Assembly (NCBI GenBank): GCA_021816665.1
Contig: JAKAXI010000052.1
Coordinates: 1 to 9,775, forward strand
Direction of reading: 5' to 3'
Length of the DNA stretch: 9,775 nucleotides
Origin: Bacillota bacterium
GTDB taxonomy: Bacteria; Bacillota; Bacilli; Alicyclobacillales; Alicyclobacillaceae
Positions 1 to 7,940 of this stretch are shown here, piece after piece. A model generated the notes under the pieces. That model ran no database searches. It was not told the DNA's origin and saw only the letters and a program-made list of their open reading frames with translations. A program made the position numbers and the translations under genes. How positions within the stretch are numbered: the stretch's first letter is position 1; every line of letters begins with the position of its first letter.

Positions 1-381
1 GAAAGAAGTGGCGCGCTCCGGACTGTGGAAGCGGCGCTTGATCTCGGACGCGACATTTACGCGGTGCCTGGCCCCATTACGTCTGTGCACTTTCGCGGTT
101 CGCACAAGCTTCTTCAGGATGGGGCTCGCATTTTGGTTGATCCTCTGGATGTGTTGACAGACTGGGGGTTATCATGCGATGCAGTGGACCAACGAACTGT
201 GCCTGCGCGCTGGCGTTCCATGTACGACTGTCTGGATGGTCCCGTGACGGCAACCCATCTTGAGCATCAACTCCAGGCATCAGCTTCTGAAGTGTTTGCA
301 GGTCTCCTTGAGCTCGAACTAGCTGGTTTTATTGAGCGAGTACCTGGGGGGCTGTACCAGCGCTGTCGCCACGGGCACTAG
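1..381 (+). CDS. dprA: DNA-processing protein DprA (Smf), C-terminal part
   Basis: Partial gene: the frame is open from base 1 and ends at TAG 379-381, leaving the last 126 residues. DprA binds single-stranded DNA entering during natural transformation and loads RecA on it in the cytoplasm. The visible part begins inside the Rossmann-like domain with ERSGAL, followed by GRDIYAVPGP, the usual end of the DprA nucleotide-fold core, and then RGSHKLLQDGA, which corresponds to the family's GxNxLIxxGA segment. From about residue 64 the sequence fits the small C-terminal winged-helix domain (MYDCLDGPVTATHLEHQL through GLYQR). A GTG at base 25 is in frame but is internal to the conserved core, so it is not the start. 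topA follows 98 bases downstream, the usual Firmicutes neighbour. No intrinsic terminator is seen after it. Confidence 0.93.
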   Translation, partial: ERSGALRTVEAALDLGRDIYAVPGPITSVHFRGSHKLLQDGARILVDPLDVLTDWGLSCDAVDQRTVPARWRSMYDCLDGPVTATHLEHQLQASASEVFAGLLELELAGFIERVPGGLYQRCRHGH

Positions 382-398
382 TGTGAAACTGGTAAGGT

Positions 399-428
399 TT
401 GCAAAGTGGTTTTTGCGGGTGCTAAGAT
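399..428 (+). promoter_or_regulatory. Candidate sigma-A extended -10 promoter for topA
   Basis: Bases 399-404 read TTGCAA (-35, 4 of 6 matches to TTGACA) and 423-428 read TAAGAT (-10), with an 18-base spacer. The bases immediately before the -10 are TGC (420-422), a textbook extended -10 (TGn). Transcription would start near 435, giving a leader of about 45 bases before the topA start at 480. The match is by eye only, but the position in the dprA-topA gap is right. Confidence 0.55.
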
Positions 429-465
429 GTGAGCAACTTTTGCACCGCCGTGGACGTTCCGAATC

Positions 466-472
466 AAGGAGG
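466..472 (+). promoter_or_regulatory. Ribosome binding site fixing the topA TTG start
   Basis: AAGGAGG, an almost perfect anti-16S match, ends 7 bases before TTG 480-482. The upstream in-frame GTG at 429 overlaps the predicted -10 region, lacks a comparable site and would add 17 residues that are not family-like, so TTG 480 is preferred. Confidence 0.8.
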
Positions 473-479
473 AAAACCA

Positions 480-2594
480 TTGGCCGATTACCTCGTCATC
501 GTCGAATCGCCAGCCAAGGCGAAAACGATCGAAAAATACTTGGGAAAGCGATACTCAGTTAAGGCGTCCATGGGACACGTGCGGGATCTGCCGAAGAGCA
601 AACTCGGCGTCGATGTGGACCATGACTTTGAACCTCACTACATTACGATTCGCGGTAAGGGAGACCTCATCAAGTCTCTGCGCACAGCCAGCAAGAAGGC
701 GAAGCGCGTATTTCTGGCGGCTGACCCTGACCGCGAGGGGGAAGCTATCGCCTGGCACTTGGCGCAGTTGCTTGAACTCGACCCAAATGACACTTGCCGC
801 GTGGTCTTTCATGAGATTACGAAGGACGCTGTCAAAGAAGCCTTTACAGAGCCGCGCAAACTCGACCAAGACTTGATTCGCGCACAGCAGACGCGGCGTA
901 TCCTAGACAGATTGGTTGGCTATCGTTTGAGTCCGTTGTTGTGGCGAAAGGTCAAAAAAGGTCTGTCGGCGGGCCGTGTGCAGTCTGTTGCGGTGCGGCT
1001 CATCGTCGACCGCGAGCGCGAGATTCGGGCGTTTATCCCAGAGGAGTACTGGAGTGTAGACGCGATGTTCGTTCTCGACGAAGGTGTGCTTACCGCACGC
1101 TTCGTCGGCTACGACAACGAAAAGACGCCGCTTTCGAACCGCGGCGCTGTCGACGAGTTACTGGCTACCTTGACAGGTGCCGCTTTTCAAGTGGAAAAAG
1201 TGAAGCGTTCAGAGCGTCGGCGAAACCCAAGCGCGCCGTTCACGACCAGCAGCCTGCAACAAGAGGCAGCGCGTAAACTCGGTTTCCGGGCGTACAAGAC
1301 GATGTCGGTGGCGCAACAGCTGTACGAAGGTCTCGATGTAGGGGCTGAAGGCAGCGTGGGGTTGATCACGTACATGCGAACGGACTCGACAAGGATTTCC
1401 GAGTCTGCGCAAGTTGAGGCGCGGGCTTTGATTCAAGACCGTTACGGGGCAGCGTACGTGCCCAAAGAGGCCAAACAGTACAACACGAAATCGAGTGCAC
1501 AAGACGCCCACGAAGGTGTCAGACCGACGAGCGTGGAACGTGACCCGGAGTCTGTAAAGCCCTTTCTCAGTCGAGATCAGTACAGGCTATACAAGCTCAT
1601 CTGGGAGCGCTTCGTGGCGAGCCAGATGACCCCTGCACTGCTCGACACCACAACGGTGGACATTCGCGCTGCACGCGCTTTGTTCAGAGCGACCGGTTCT
1701 GTGCTGAAGTTTCCTGGTTTTATGGCGGTGTACACCGAAGGAACGGATGACAACACGAATGAGGATGTCACGTCTAAGTTGTTGCCACCGGTGGAGGACG
1801 GACAAAAACTACCCGACCCTGGGTTGAAACCGGAACAGCACTTCACACAACCACCCCCGCGTTACTCCGAGTCGAGTTTGGTGAAATCCATGGAGGAACT
1901 GGGGATTGGCCGACCTAGCACATACGCGCCGACCATCGATACGATTTTGAAACGCGGGTACGTGGTTCTGGAGCAAAAGCGATTTGTGCCAACAGAACTC
2001 GGTGAAATCGTCGTGGACCTGTTGATTGAGAACTTCCATCAACTGATTGACGTCGACTTCACGGCTCACTTGGAGAAAGAGCTCGATGAGGTGGAAGACG
2101 GTGACGTGGACTGGGTCAAGCTGCTCGGACAGTTTTACGAGTCGTTCGAGGCTGACCTTGAGCGGGCGGAAAGCACACTCGAACACGTCCATATTGAAGA
2201 TGAAGTCTCTGACGTAGAGTGCGAAAAATGCGGCCGTATGATGGTGATTAAGCAAGGGCGATACGGCAAGTTTCTGGCGTGTCCTGGATTCCCAGAGTGT
2301 CGCAACACCAAACCCATCACCAAGGAAGTTGGGGTCAACTGTCCGCACTGCGGCAAGCCGCTCGTGGAGCGCAGGGGGAAGAAGCGTAAAGTCTTTTATG
2401 GCTGCAGTGGCTATCCCGATTGTGACTACGTGCTCTGGAATCAGCCGACAGGACAGCTGTGCCCGATCTGTTCACATCCGCTGGTCGAGAAGCGCAACAA
2501 AGGCCAAGTCACAATTGTCTGCAGCAACGAGTCTGCACACGCCGGTGCTGCGGCCACGGAACCGACGCGAGCGCAGGCTAACGTACGCTCGTAA
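480..2594 (+). CDS. topA: DNA topoisomerase I (type IA)
   Basis: Protein of 704 residues from TTG 480, close to the family length. It relaxes negatively supercoiled DNA by cutting one strand through a tyrosine-phosphate bond and passing the other strand, in the nucleoid. The N-terminal TOPRIM domain holds E9 (VES) and the metal-binding ADPDREGE motif (D82, D84, E86). The catalytic tyrosine is Y298 in LITYMRTDS. The core shows AGRVQSV (164-170) and [12 protein letters not shown] (473-484). Three C-terminal zinc ribbons follow: C581/C584/C601/C607, C621/C624/C642/C648, and C661/C664/C681, where no fourth cysteine follows and the sequence continues into a short polar tail. trmFO starts 37 bases later and is probably on the same transcript. 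The identification is certain; the start relies on the ribosome binding site. Confidence 0.97.
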   Translation: MADYLVIVESPAKAKTIEKYLGKRYSVKASMGHVRDLPKSKLGVDVDHDFEPHYITIRGKGDLIKSLRTASKKAKRVFLAADPDREGEAIAWHLAQLLELDPNDTCRVVFHEITKDAVKEAFTEPRKLDQDLIRAQQTRRILDRLVGYRLSPLLWRKVKKGLSAGRVQSVAVRLIVDREREIRAFIPEEYWSVDAMFVLDEGVLTARFVGYDNEKTPLSNRGAVDELLATLTGAAFQVEKVKRSERRRNPSAPFTTSSLQQEAARKLGFRAYKTMSVAQQLYEGLDVGAEGSVGLITYMRTDSTRISESAQVEARALIQDRYGAAYVPKEAKQYNTKSSAQDAHEGVRPTSVERDPESVKPFLSRDQYRLYKLIWERFVASQMTPALLDTTTVDIRAARALFRATGSVLKFPGFMAVYTEGTDDNTNEDVTSKLLPPVEDGQKLPDPGLKPEQHFTQPPPRYSESSLVKSMEELGIGRPSTYAPTIDTILKRGYVVLEQKRFVPTELGEIVVDLLIENFHQLIDVDFTAHLEKELDEVEDGDVDWVKLLGQFYESFEADLERAESTLEHVHIEDEVSDVECEKCGRMMVIKQGRYGKFLACPGFPECRNTKPITKEVGVNCPHCGKPLVERRGKKRKVFYGCSGYPDCDYVLWNQPTGQLCPICSHPLVEKRNKGQVTIVCSNESAHAGAAATEPTRAQANVRS

Positions 2595-2615
2595 TTCCAA
2601 ATCGACACAGCCGGT

Positions 2616-2622
2616 AGGGAGG
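2616..2622 (+). promoter_or_regulatory. Ribosome binding site fixing the trmFO GTG start
   Basis: AGGGAGG lies 9 bases before GTG 2632. A second in-frame GTG at 2638 would be 15 bases away, which is too far. The reading frame stays open for about 300 bases upstream, but that stretch lies inside topA and has no family resemblance. Confidence 0.7.
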
Positions 2623-2631
2623 AATACCACC

Positions 2632-3951
2632 GTGGTCGTGACAGTAATCGGCGCTGGCCTTGCCGGATCTGAGGCCGCATGGCAGATTGCACAGCAAGGC
2701 GTACCAGTGAAACTGTATGAAATGCGGCCGATTCGCAAAACCCCAGCGCACCACACAAGTCAATTTGCTGAACTGGTGTGTACGAATTCACTGCGTGCAG
2801 CAGGTTTGACGAATGCGGTGGGTCTGTTGAAAGAAGAGATGCGTCGGCTCGGTTCGCTCGTGATGGCGTCTGCTGACCAGCATGCAGTACCCGCCGGCGG
2901 TGCCCTCGCGGTGGACCGTGAAGGTTTCTCCGCAGCTGTCACGGCACGGCTGGAGAGCCATCCGCTTGTTGAAGTGGTTCGCGAAGAAGTGTCAGTCATT
3001 CCGGAGGACGGCGTTGTGGTGGTCGCCACTGGCCCGCTCACCTCGGACAGTCTGTCTGCATCTATTGCAAACTTCTTCGGCGAGAACCACTTGTATTTTT
3101 TTGATGCAGCGGCCCCGATCATCACAAAAGAGTCAGTAGACTCGGATAAGGTTTTTCTCGCCTCGCGTTATGACAAGGGCGGCGCGTCCGACTACATCAA
3201 CTGCCCTTTTACAGAAGAAGAGTTTCAAGCGTTCTACGATGCCTTGGTCAGCGCTCAAACCGCTCCTGTGCACGACTTTGAAGAGGAGAAGTACTTCGAA
3301 GGTTGCATGCCGATTGAAGTCATGGCGAAGCGCGGTGCGAAGACGCTGTTGTTTGGGCCTATGAAACCTGTGGGTTTAACCGATCCGCGCACAGGTAGGC
3401 GCCCTTATGCGGTAGTACAGTTGCGCCAGGACAATGCCGCGGCAACCTTGCTCAACCTCGTCGGCTTCCAGACGCATTTGAAGTGGGGCGAGCAATCCCG
3501 GGTGTTCCGCATGATCCCTGGGCTTGAGCAGGCGGAATTTGTGAGATACGGTGTCATGCACAGGAACACATACATCAACAGCCCGCAGGCTCTTCTCGCG
3601 ACATACCAGACCAAACGGCGTGAGACCTTGTTTTTTGCAGGCCAATTGACGGGTGTAGAAGGGTACGTGGAGTCGGCTGCGGCTGGTCTGGTCGCTGGTC
3701 GAAATGCTGCGCACTTGGTGAAAGGGATGCCCCTCGTCACCTTTCCCCAGACAACCGCAATTGGCAGCCTTGCACACTACATCACGCACGCAGACCCGAG
3801 GAACTTTCAGCCGATGAACGCGACGTTCGGAATTATTCCACCGCTTGAGACGAGGATACGAGAAAAACGCGACCGCGCTTTGGCCTTGTCGGAACGGGCT
3901 CTCGAAGACCTGTCGACACTTGTTCTCGGAGTGTCTCATGAGCGTTCTTGA
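2632..3951 (+). CDS. trmFO: tRNA (uracil-54-C5)-methyltransferase, folate/FAD-dependent
   Basis: Protein of 439 residues, close to the B. subtilis TrmFO (Gid) length. It methylates U54 of the tRNA T-loop using methylenetetrahydrofolate and reduced FAD rather than S-adenosylmethionine. The N-terminus has the FAD-binding Rossmann motif GAGLAG (7-12) followed by S13-E14, and LYEMRP (28-33) at the end of the second strand. C50 in LVCTNSLR and C225 in [11 protein letters not shown] match the two cysteines known as functional in the B. subtilis enzyme (C53 and C226). The C-terminal [17 protein letters not shown] (337-353) is the second FAD/NAD signature of the GidA/TrmFO family, and the absence of a long C-terminal domain distinguishes it from MnmG. 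Its end overlaps the xerC start by 14 bases, suggesting translational coupling. Confidence 0.97.
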   Translation: MVVTVIGAGLAGSEAAWQIAQQGVPVKLYEMRPIRKTPAHHTSQFAELVCTNSLRAAGLTNAVGLLKEEMRRLGSLVMASADQHAVPAGGALAVDREGFSAAVTARLESHPLVEVVREEVSVIPEDGVVVVATGPLTSDSLSASIANFFGENHLYFFDAAAPIITKESVDSDKVFLASRYDKGGASDYINCPFTEEEFQAFYDALVSAQTAPVHDFEEEKYFEGCMPIEVMAKRGAKTLLFGPMKPVGLTDPRTGRRPYAVVQLRQDNAAATLLNLVGFQTHLKWGEQSRVFRMIPGLEQAEFVRYGVMHRNTYINSPQALLATYQTKRRETLFFAGQLTGVEGYVESAAAGLVAGRNAAHLVKGMPLVTFPQTTAIGSLAHYITHADPRNFQPMNATFGIIPPLETRIREKRDRALALSERALEDLSTLVLGVSHERS

Positions 3952-4846
3952 TTCTGCTGTAGATGCCTTTCTGCGGGAGCGCACCATGACTCGTGGCTCG
4001 TCCATGCGCACGGTGGAAGCGTACGGGCGAGACCTCGAAGCAATTGTCAACTATCTGGCTCAAACGGGTGTGGGCGATGTGAAGGCTATCCGACCGTCGC
4101 ACCTGCGCAGTTTCATGGCTGCAGAACTCGAGCGCGGATTGGCAAAATCGTCACTCGCTCGCCGACTGTCCTGCTACCGAAGCTTCTTTGATTTTCTTAT
4201 CCGCGAGGGTGAGATCGAGGTGAATCCGGCCAGAGCGCTCTCCTTGCCTAAACAGCCAAAGCCGGTTCCGAGCTTCTACTATCCTGAAGAGGTCAAGGCA
4301 CTGCTTGAGTCCATTAGTGGTTCGGACTTGTGGTCACTGCGCGATCGGGCGCTATTGGAGTTTCTCTACGCGGCTGGAGTTCGAGTCAGTGAGTGCGTAG
4401 GACTTGACGTGTCAGATGTCTCTCTGCAGGAGGGGACGGCTCTCGTCTTTGGCAAGGGTGGCAAAGAGCGCTATGTGGTCGTCGGGCACAAGGCGATTGA
4501 GAGCATGGTTCGATACCTCGACGCGCGATCGGCGCACGTGTTTGTCGACTCAAGTGAAAAGGTTACCCCGGAGGCGTTGTTTGTGAATCGACGCGGTGGA
4601 CGGTTGACGGACCGCAGCGTACGACGCATCCTTGACTTGCACATACGTCGCGTTGCGGGATTGTCACACATTAGTCCGCATGCACTCCGACACAGTTTTG
4701 CAACGCACCTGCTAGACGGTGGTGCTGACCTTCGGGTTGTGCAAGAACTGCTCGGCCACGCGAGTCTGTCTACGACTCAGATTTACACGCACACGTCGCG
4801 CGAACGGCTCGCACAGGTATATCATCAGGCGCACCCGAGAGCGTGA
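3938..4846 (+). CDS. xerC: Tyrosine recombinase XerC (CodV type)
   Basis: Protein of 302 residues. Xer recombinases act in pairs at the dif site to resolve chromosome dimers before division. An N-terminal SAM-like core-binding domain covers roughly residues 1-100. The catalytic domain carries the full set: R149 (GVRVSE), K173 (GKGGKER), H248 and R251 ([13 protein letters not shown]), H274 (LLGHASL) and nucleophile Y283 (TQIYTH). The ATG at 3938 lies within the end of trmFO; GGAG at 3928-3931 sits 6 bases upstream. The frame is open for 31 codons further upstream, but that stretch overlaps trmFO and is not family-like. The position between trmFO and hslV matches codV of B. subtilis, which supports a housekeeping XerC over a phage or integron integrase. 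No dif-like site was recognised in the window. Confidence 0.95.
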   Translation: MSVLDSAVDAFLRERTMTRGSSMRTVEAYGRDLEAIVNYLAQTGVGDVKAIRPSHLRSFMAAELERGLAKSSLARRLSCYRSFFDFLIREGEIEVNPARALSLPKQPKPVPSFYYPEEVKALLESISGSDLWSLRDRALLEFLYAAGVRVSECVGLDVSDVSLQEGTALVFGKGGKERYVVVGHKAIESMVRYLDARSAHVFVDSSEKVTPEALFVNRRGGRLTDRSVRRILDLHIRRVAGLSHISPHALRHSFATHLLDGGADLRVVQELLGHASLSTTQIYTHTSRERLAQVYHQAHPRA

Positions 4847-4887
4847 TGCAGAGCGGTTGAACGTTTGTAGAGAGGGATGATGGCACG

Positions 4888-5436
4888 GTGGAGATGCAGC
4901 TACACGGAACGACGATCTTCGCGATCCTCAAAAATGGTGAGGCGGCGATGGCCGGGGACGGGCAGGTTACACTCGGGAACAGCATGATTATGAAACACGG
5001 TGCGCGTAAAGTGCGCAGGCTGTACGGCGGCGAAGTTGTTGCCGGTTTCGCCGGTTCAGTCGCTGACGCGTTCACGTTGTTTGAGAAGTTTGAGGCAAAG
5101 CTTGAGGAGTACCACGGGAACTTGCAGCGAGCGGCGGTAGAACTCGCCAAGGAGTGGCGGTCAGACAAGGTACTGCAAAAGCTCGAAGCGATGCTTTTGT
5201 GTATGAACCGGGAACACCTGTTCATTCTCTCCGGCGGGGGAGAAGTCATTGAACCGGACGACGGCGTCTGCGCGATTGGGTCTGGGGGAGCGTACGCCCT
5301 CGCAGCGGGACGCGCGCTCGATCGCAATACTGACCTCGGCGTCGCGCACATTGCGGAACAGGCGCTTCGAATCGCCTCAGAGATCTGCGTGTTTACAAAC
5401 GACCACATAGTTGTAGAGTCCCTGACCAGGGAGTAG
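4888..5436 (+). CDS. hslV: HslV (ClpQ) peptidase subunit of the HslVU protease
   Basis: Protein of 182 residues, the usual family length. HslV forms a two-ring, proteasome-like chamber that degrades proteins fed to it by the HslU ATPase in the cytoplasm. The predicted N-terminus is MEMQLHG followed by TTIFAI. T8 corresponds to the catalytic Thr1 of E. coli HslV, with D24 (AGDGQ) as D17 and K41 as the conserved active-site lysine. [20 protein letters not shown] (52-71) and [14 protein letters not shown] (130-143) are family signatures. GTG 4888 was chosen because GAGGG (4872-4876) lies 11 bases upstream. ATG 4894 is in frame and possible but sits 17 bases from that site. Either start leaves a short propeptide ending in Gly before the catalytic Thr. 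hslU follows 70 bases later. Confidence 0.95.
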   Translation: MEMQLHGTTIFAILKNGEAAMAGDGQVTLGNSMIMKHGARKVRRLYGGEVVAGFAGSVADAFTLFEKFEAKLEEYHGNLQRAAVELAKEWRSDKVLQKLEAMLLCMNREHLFILSGGGEVIEPDDGVCAIGSGGAYALAAGRALDRNTDLGVAHIAEQALRIASEICVFTNDHIVVESLTRE

Positions 5437-5506
5437 ATATGGGAAGCAGAAGGAGCCAGCGCGAGCGCGCTCTGGAATTGCTAGAAGACAGGGGAGGCGA
5501 GTACAA

Positions 5507-6895
5507 GTGGCCAATGCTGAACTCACGCCTGCGCAGATTGTGGCGGAACTCGATAAGTACATTGTCGGGCAGAAACAGGCTAAGCGGGCGGTGGCGATAG
5601 CTCTGCGAAATCGGACACGTCGTGCCAAACTGCCGCCGGAACTTCAGGAAGAGATCACGCCGAAGAATATCCTGATGATTGGGCCGACGGGTGTAGGCAA
5701 GACGGAGATTGCGCGGCGCTTGAGCCGACTCGTCGGTGCGCCGTTCATCAAGGTAGAAGCGACAAAGTTCACCGAAGTAGGGTACGTGGGTCGTGATGTC
5801 GAGTCGATGGTGCGCGACCTGGTGGAAACCGCAGTTCGAATGGTCAAAGCTGAATACGCTCTGCGGGTTCAGGACCATGCGCAAGACCTCGCCAACGAGC
5901 GAATCGCGGCAGCGCTAGTGCCTGACCCGAACGCGAAGAGAAATAATCGCAATCCGTTCGAGATGTTTCTGGGTGGGATGAGTGGTTCCGGTGAATCGGA
6001 CAATGCGTCTGAGAGTGTGCGGTCCGAACGCAGGCGCATCCTTCGACAACTGGAAATGGGGGAATTAGAAGACCGCCTCGTGGAAGTGGACGTAGAGGAG
6101 CAAGCAACTCCGCCAGCATTCAACTTCATGCCGGGCATGGGAGCGGAAGGCGCAGGAAACTTGCAGGAGATGCTTGGCAACTTGCTGCCAAAGCGCACCC
6201 GCAAGCGGAAGATGACTGTGCGCGAAGCGAGACAGGTGTTGACTCAGGAGGAAGCGCAGAGGCTGATCGACATGGAGAGCGTCGTTGCCGAAGCGGTGCA
6301 CCGCGCTGAGAACCACGGGATCATCTTCATCGACGAAATGGATAAGATTGCTGGCCGTGAGCACCGTGGCCCGGATGTGTCGCGCGAAGGTGTGCAGCGG
6401 GACATTCTGCCGATCGTTGAAGGCTCGACGGTTGTCACGAAACACGGTCCAGTCAAGACGGATCACATGCTGTTTGTTGGAGCAGGTGCCTTTCACATCT
6501 CCAAACCGTCCGACCTCATCCCGGAACTGCAGGGTAGATTTCCGATTCGGGTCGAACTGACCAGCTTGAGCGCCGAGGATTTTGGCCGAATTCTGCGTGA
6601 ACCGCAGCATGCGCTTCTCAAACAATACACAGCGCTTCTGCAGACCGAAGGGATTCAAGTGAAGTTTACTGACGACGCCATCACACGGATTGCGGAAATG
6701 GCGGCGCAGGTGAACGCTGAAACCGAGGACATTGGTGCTAGACGCCTTCACACGTTGGTGGAGAAAGTACTTGAGGAGCTATCGTTCGAAGCGCCAGACG
6801 TTCATCTTGAAGAGGTTGTCATCACACCGCAGTATGTCGATGAAAAGCTCCACTCAATCGTGGTCAACCGCGATGTAAGTCAGTTCATCCTCTAA
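5507..6895 (+). CDS. hslU: HslU (ClpY) AAA+ ATPase subunit of the HslVU protease
   Basis: Protein of 462 residues, family-typical. It is the hexameric unfoldase that recognises substrates, unfolds them with ATP and threads them into HslV. The sequence shows Walker A GPTGVGKT (59-66), the pore loop GYVGRD (92-97), Walker B IIFIDEMD (272-279), and the sensor-2 motif IGARRL (409-414). The charged, variable intermediate (I) domain lies between about residues 110 and 240. The C-terminus ends QFIL, matching the conserved tail that docks into HslV pockets and activates it. Start GTG 5507 has GGGGAGG at 5491-5497, 9 bases upstream. In B. subtilis the next gene is codY; here the next gene is rpsB, after 193 bases. 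Confidence 0.97.
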   Translation: MANAELTPAQIVAELDKYIVGQKQAKRAVAIALRNRTRRAKLPPELQEEITPKNILMIGPTGVGKTEIARRLSRLVGAPFIKVEATKFTEVGYVGRDVESMVRDLVETAVRMVKAEYALRVQDHAQDLANERIAAALVPDPNAKRNNRNPFEMFLGGMSGSGESDNASESVRSERRRILRQLEMGELEDRLVEVDVEEQATPPAFNFMPGMGAEGAGNLQEMLGNLLPKRTRKRKMTVREARQVLTQEEAQRLIDMESVVAEAVHRAENHGIIFIDEMDKIAGREHRGPDVSREGVQRDILPIVEGSTVVTKHGPVKTDHMLFVGAGAFHISKPSDLIPELQGRFPIRVELTSLSAEDFGRILREPQHALLKQYTALLQTEGIQVKFTDDAITRIAEMAAQVNAETEDIGARRLHTLVEKVLEELSFEAPDVHLEEVVITPQYVDEKLHSIVVNRDVSQFIL

Positions 6896-6931
6896 TCGGC
6901 CTAAAATCTACCGACGTGGCAGGGGCTTTGG

Positions 6932-6961
6932 TTGCCTGCTTTCCTGCCGCTGTGTTATATT
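6932..6961 (+). promoter_or_regulatory. Candidate sigma-A extended -10 promoter for the rpsB operon
   Basis: Bases 6932-6937 read TTGCCT (-35, 4 of 6) and 6956-6961 read TATATT (-10, 5 of 6), with an 18-base spacer. TGT at 6953-6955 directly precedes the -10, giving an extended -10. It is the most AT-rich spot in the hslU-rpsB gap and resembles the candidate topA promoter in layout. Transcription would start around 6967-6969. A strong promoter is expected in front of ribosomal protein S2. Confidence 0.65.
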
Positions 6962-6966
6962 AGAAT

Positions 6967-7088
6967 GCAGTGTGACAGCCCGCCGTTCGCGGAGTACACA
7001 CGCTTGCGGATGCTCTGTCGGTGCCTAAAGGGAACTTGGGTCGCAGAGCAGTGGATGCAGGCGGAGGGAAAACCACAGGAGGTTGACT
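6967..7088 (+). promoter_or_regulatory. rpsB 5' leader with hairpins (possible autoregulatory RNA)
   Basis: About 120 bases of predicted untranslated leader lie between the candidate promoter and rpsB. Within it, 7011-7017 (TGCTCTG) and 7044-7050 (CAGAGCA) form a perfect 7-pair stem around a 26-base loop. A smaller CCGC/GCGG hairpin lies at 6980-6992. Neither is followed by a T tract, so they are not terminators. Ribosomal protein leaders often bind their own product to limit translation, but no known leader consensus was recognised here, so that role is inference. Confidence 0.35.
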
Positions 7089-7793
7089 ATGGCGATCATT
7101 TCTATGAAGCAACTGCTCGAAGCTGGTGTGCACTTTGGACACCAGACCCGTCGCTGGAATCCGAAGATGGCAAAGTACATCTTCACAGAACGCAATGGAA
7201 TCTACATCATCGACTTGCAGAAGACGGTCCGCAAGGTCGAAGAGGCGTACAACTTTGTGCGTGATCTGTCTGCGTCCGGCAAGACTTTGATGTTCGTGGG
7301 CACAAAGAAGCAGGCTCAAGAGTCTGTTCGCGACGAGGCGTTGCGGTCGAATATGTTTTACATCAATCAGCGCTGGCTCGGCGGCACGCTGACCAACTTC
7401 CCAACGATTCAAAAGCGCATCGCGCGTTTGGAAACCCTTGAGAAGATGGAAGAGGATGGAACGTTCTCTGTTTTGCCGAAGAAAGAAGTCATTCTTCTGC
7501 GCAAGGAGAAAGACCGCTTGGAGAAGTTCCTTGGCGGCATCAAAGGCATGAAGTCGCTGCCTGGCGCAATGTTTGTGATTGACCCTCGCAAAGAACGCAT
7601 CGCGGTGGCGGAAGCTCGGAAGCTCGGGATTCCGATTGTCGCGATTGTCGATACCAACTGTGACCCGGATGAGATCGACTACATCATCCCGGGCAATGAC
7701 GATGCGATTCGCGCCGTAAAGTTGCTCACGGGAAAAATGGCCGACGCTGTGCTTGAAGGCGCACAGGGCGGCGAGGACGAGACCACCGCGTAA
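7089..7793 (+). CDS. rpsB: 30S ribosomal protein S2
   Basis: Protein of 234 residues. S2 joins the small subunit late in assembly, at the body-head junction near S1 or the mRNA exit region. The opening [20 protein letters not shown] and the stretches RRWNPKM (21-27), GTKKQAQ (71-77), [12 protein letters not shown] (93-104), [12 protein letters not shown] (165-176) and [10 protein letters not shown] (188-197) are diagnostic S2 sequence. The acidic tail after about residue 222 is shorter than in B. subtilis S2 (about 246 residues). ATG 7089 is preferred because AGGAGG at 7077-7082 ends 6 bases upstream; the in-frame TTG at 7083 abuts that site and is too close. It is first in rpsB-tsf-pyrH-frr, with an intrinsic terminator between it and tsf. 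Confidence 0.98.
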   Translation: MAIISMKQLLEAGVHFGHQTRRWNPKMAKYIFTERNGIYIIDLQKTVRKVEEAYNFVRDLSASGKTLMFVGTKKQAQESVRDEALRSNMFYINQRWLGGTLTNFPTIQKRIARLETLEKMEEDGTFSVLPKKEVILLRKEKDRLEKFLGGIKGMKSLPGAMFVIDPRKERIAVAEARKLGIPIVAIVDTNCDPDEIDYIIPGNDDAIRAVKLLTGKMADAVLEGAQGGEDETTA

Positions 7794-7856
7794 TTCGCGG
7801 GGACGCACGCCGAACTTTGGCACGTTCAGCCACTTGGAATGACGTCAGAGGTGAGG

Positions 7857-7890
7857 GGTGACGAGAGCGCTACGCCTCGTCACCTTTTTT
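7857..7890 (+). terminator. Intrinsic terminator/attenuator between rpsB and tsf
   Basis: GGTGACGAG (7857-7865) pairs perfectly with CTCGTCACC (7876-7884). An inner GCG/CGC stem (7867-7869 with 7873-7875) closes a 3-base loop and leaves one bulged A. Six T residues follow at 7885-7890. This is a textbook Rho-independent terminator. No convincing promoter lies between it and tsf, so partial readthrough (attenuation) probably sets a high S2 to EF-Ts transcript ratio. Confidence 0.85.
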
Positions 7891-7927
7891 CTGGAGGCAC
7901 CCATACTTATCAGAGCGATTCGACAAC

Positions 7928-7934
7928 AGGAGGG
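7928..7934 (+). promoter_or_regulatory. Ribosome binding site fixing the tsf GTG start
   Basis: AGGAGGG ends 6 bases before GTG 7941. The frame is open for 34 codons further upstream, but that extension runs through the terminator hairpin and carries no EF-Ts sequence. Confidence 0.8.
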
Positions 7935-7940
7935 AACACT

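Noticed and set aside
376..383. CACTAGTG palindrome over the dprA stop codon.
   Set aside because: An 8-base palindrome without loop or T tract; expected by chance.
2567..2592. Inverted repeat GCGAGCG/CGCTCGT spanning the topA stop codon.
   Set aside because: Six or seven pairs around 12 bases, no T tract, and mostly inside coding sequence; likely chance in GC-rich DNA. trmFO is probably cotranscribed.
2329..2631. Upstream extension of the trmFO frame by about 100 codons.
   Set aside because: It overlaps the zinc-ribbon end of topA, and the FAD-binding N-terminus begins right after GTG 2632 with a good ribosome binding site.
3376..4050. Long minus-strand reading frame of 224 codons opposite trmFO/xerC, and similar ones opposite topA, hslU and rpsB.
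   Set aside because: All lie opposite highly conserved genes, have no recognisable domains and arise from codon bias in GC-rich sequence.
6918..6948. Possible terminator after hslU: GCAGG (6919-6923) can pair with CCTGC (6935-6939), or GGCAGG (6918-6923) with CCTGCC (6943-6948).
   Set aside because: The stems are short with long loops, mutually exclusive, followed by only three Ts or none, and overlap the rpsB -35 box. Too weak to call.
6932..7264. 110-codon reading frame crossing the rpsB promoter, leader and gene start.
   Set aside because: It starts inside the promoter and continues out of frame deep into rpsB; the protein is not recognisable and there is no ribosome binding site.
7891..7897. 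CTGGAGG just after the rpsB-tsf terminator, resembling a ribosome binding site.
   Set aside because: No ATG, GTG or TTG lies at a usable distance downstream, so no small gene is supported.
7839..7940. In-frame upstream extension of tsf by 34 codons.
   Set aside because: It runs through the terminator hairpin, lacks EF-Ts similarity, and the GTG at 7941 has a near-perfect ribosome binding site.
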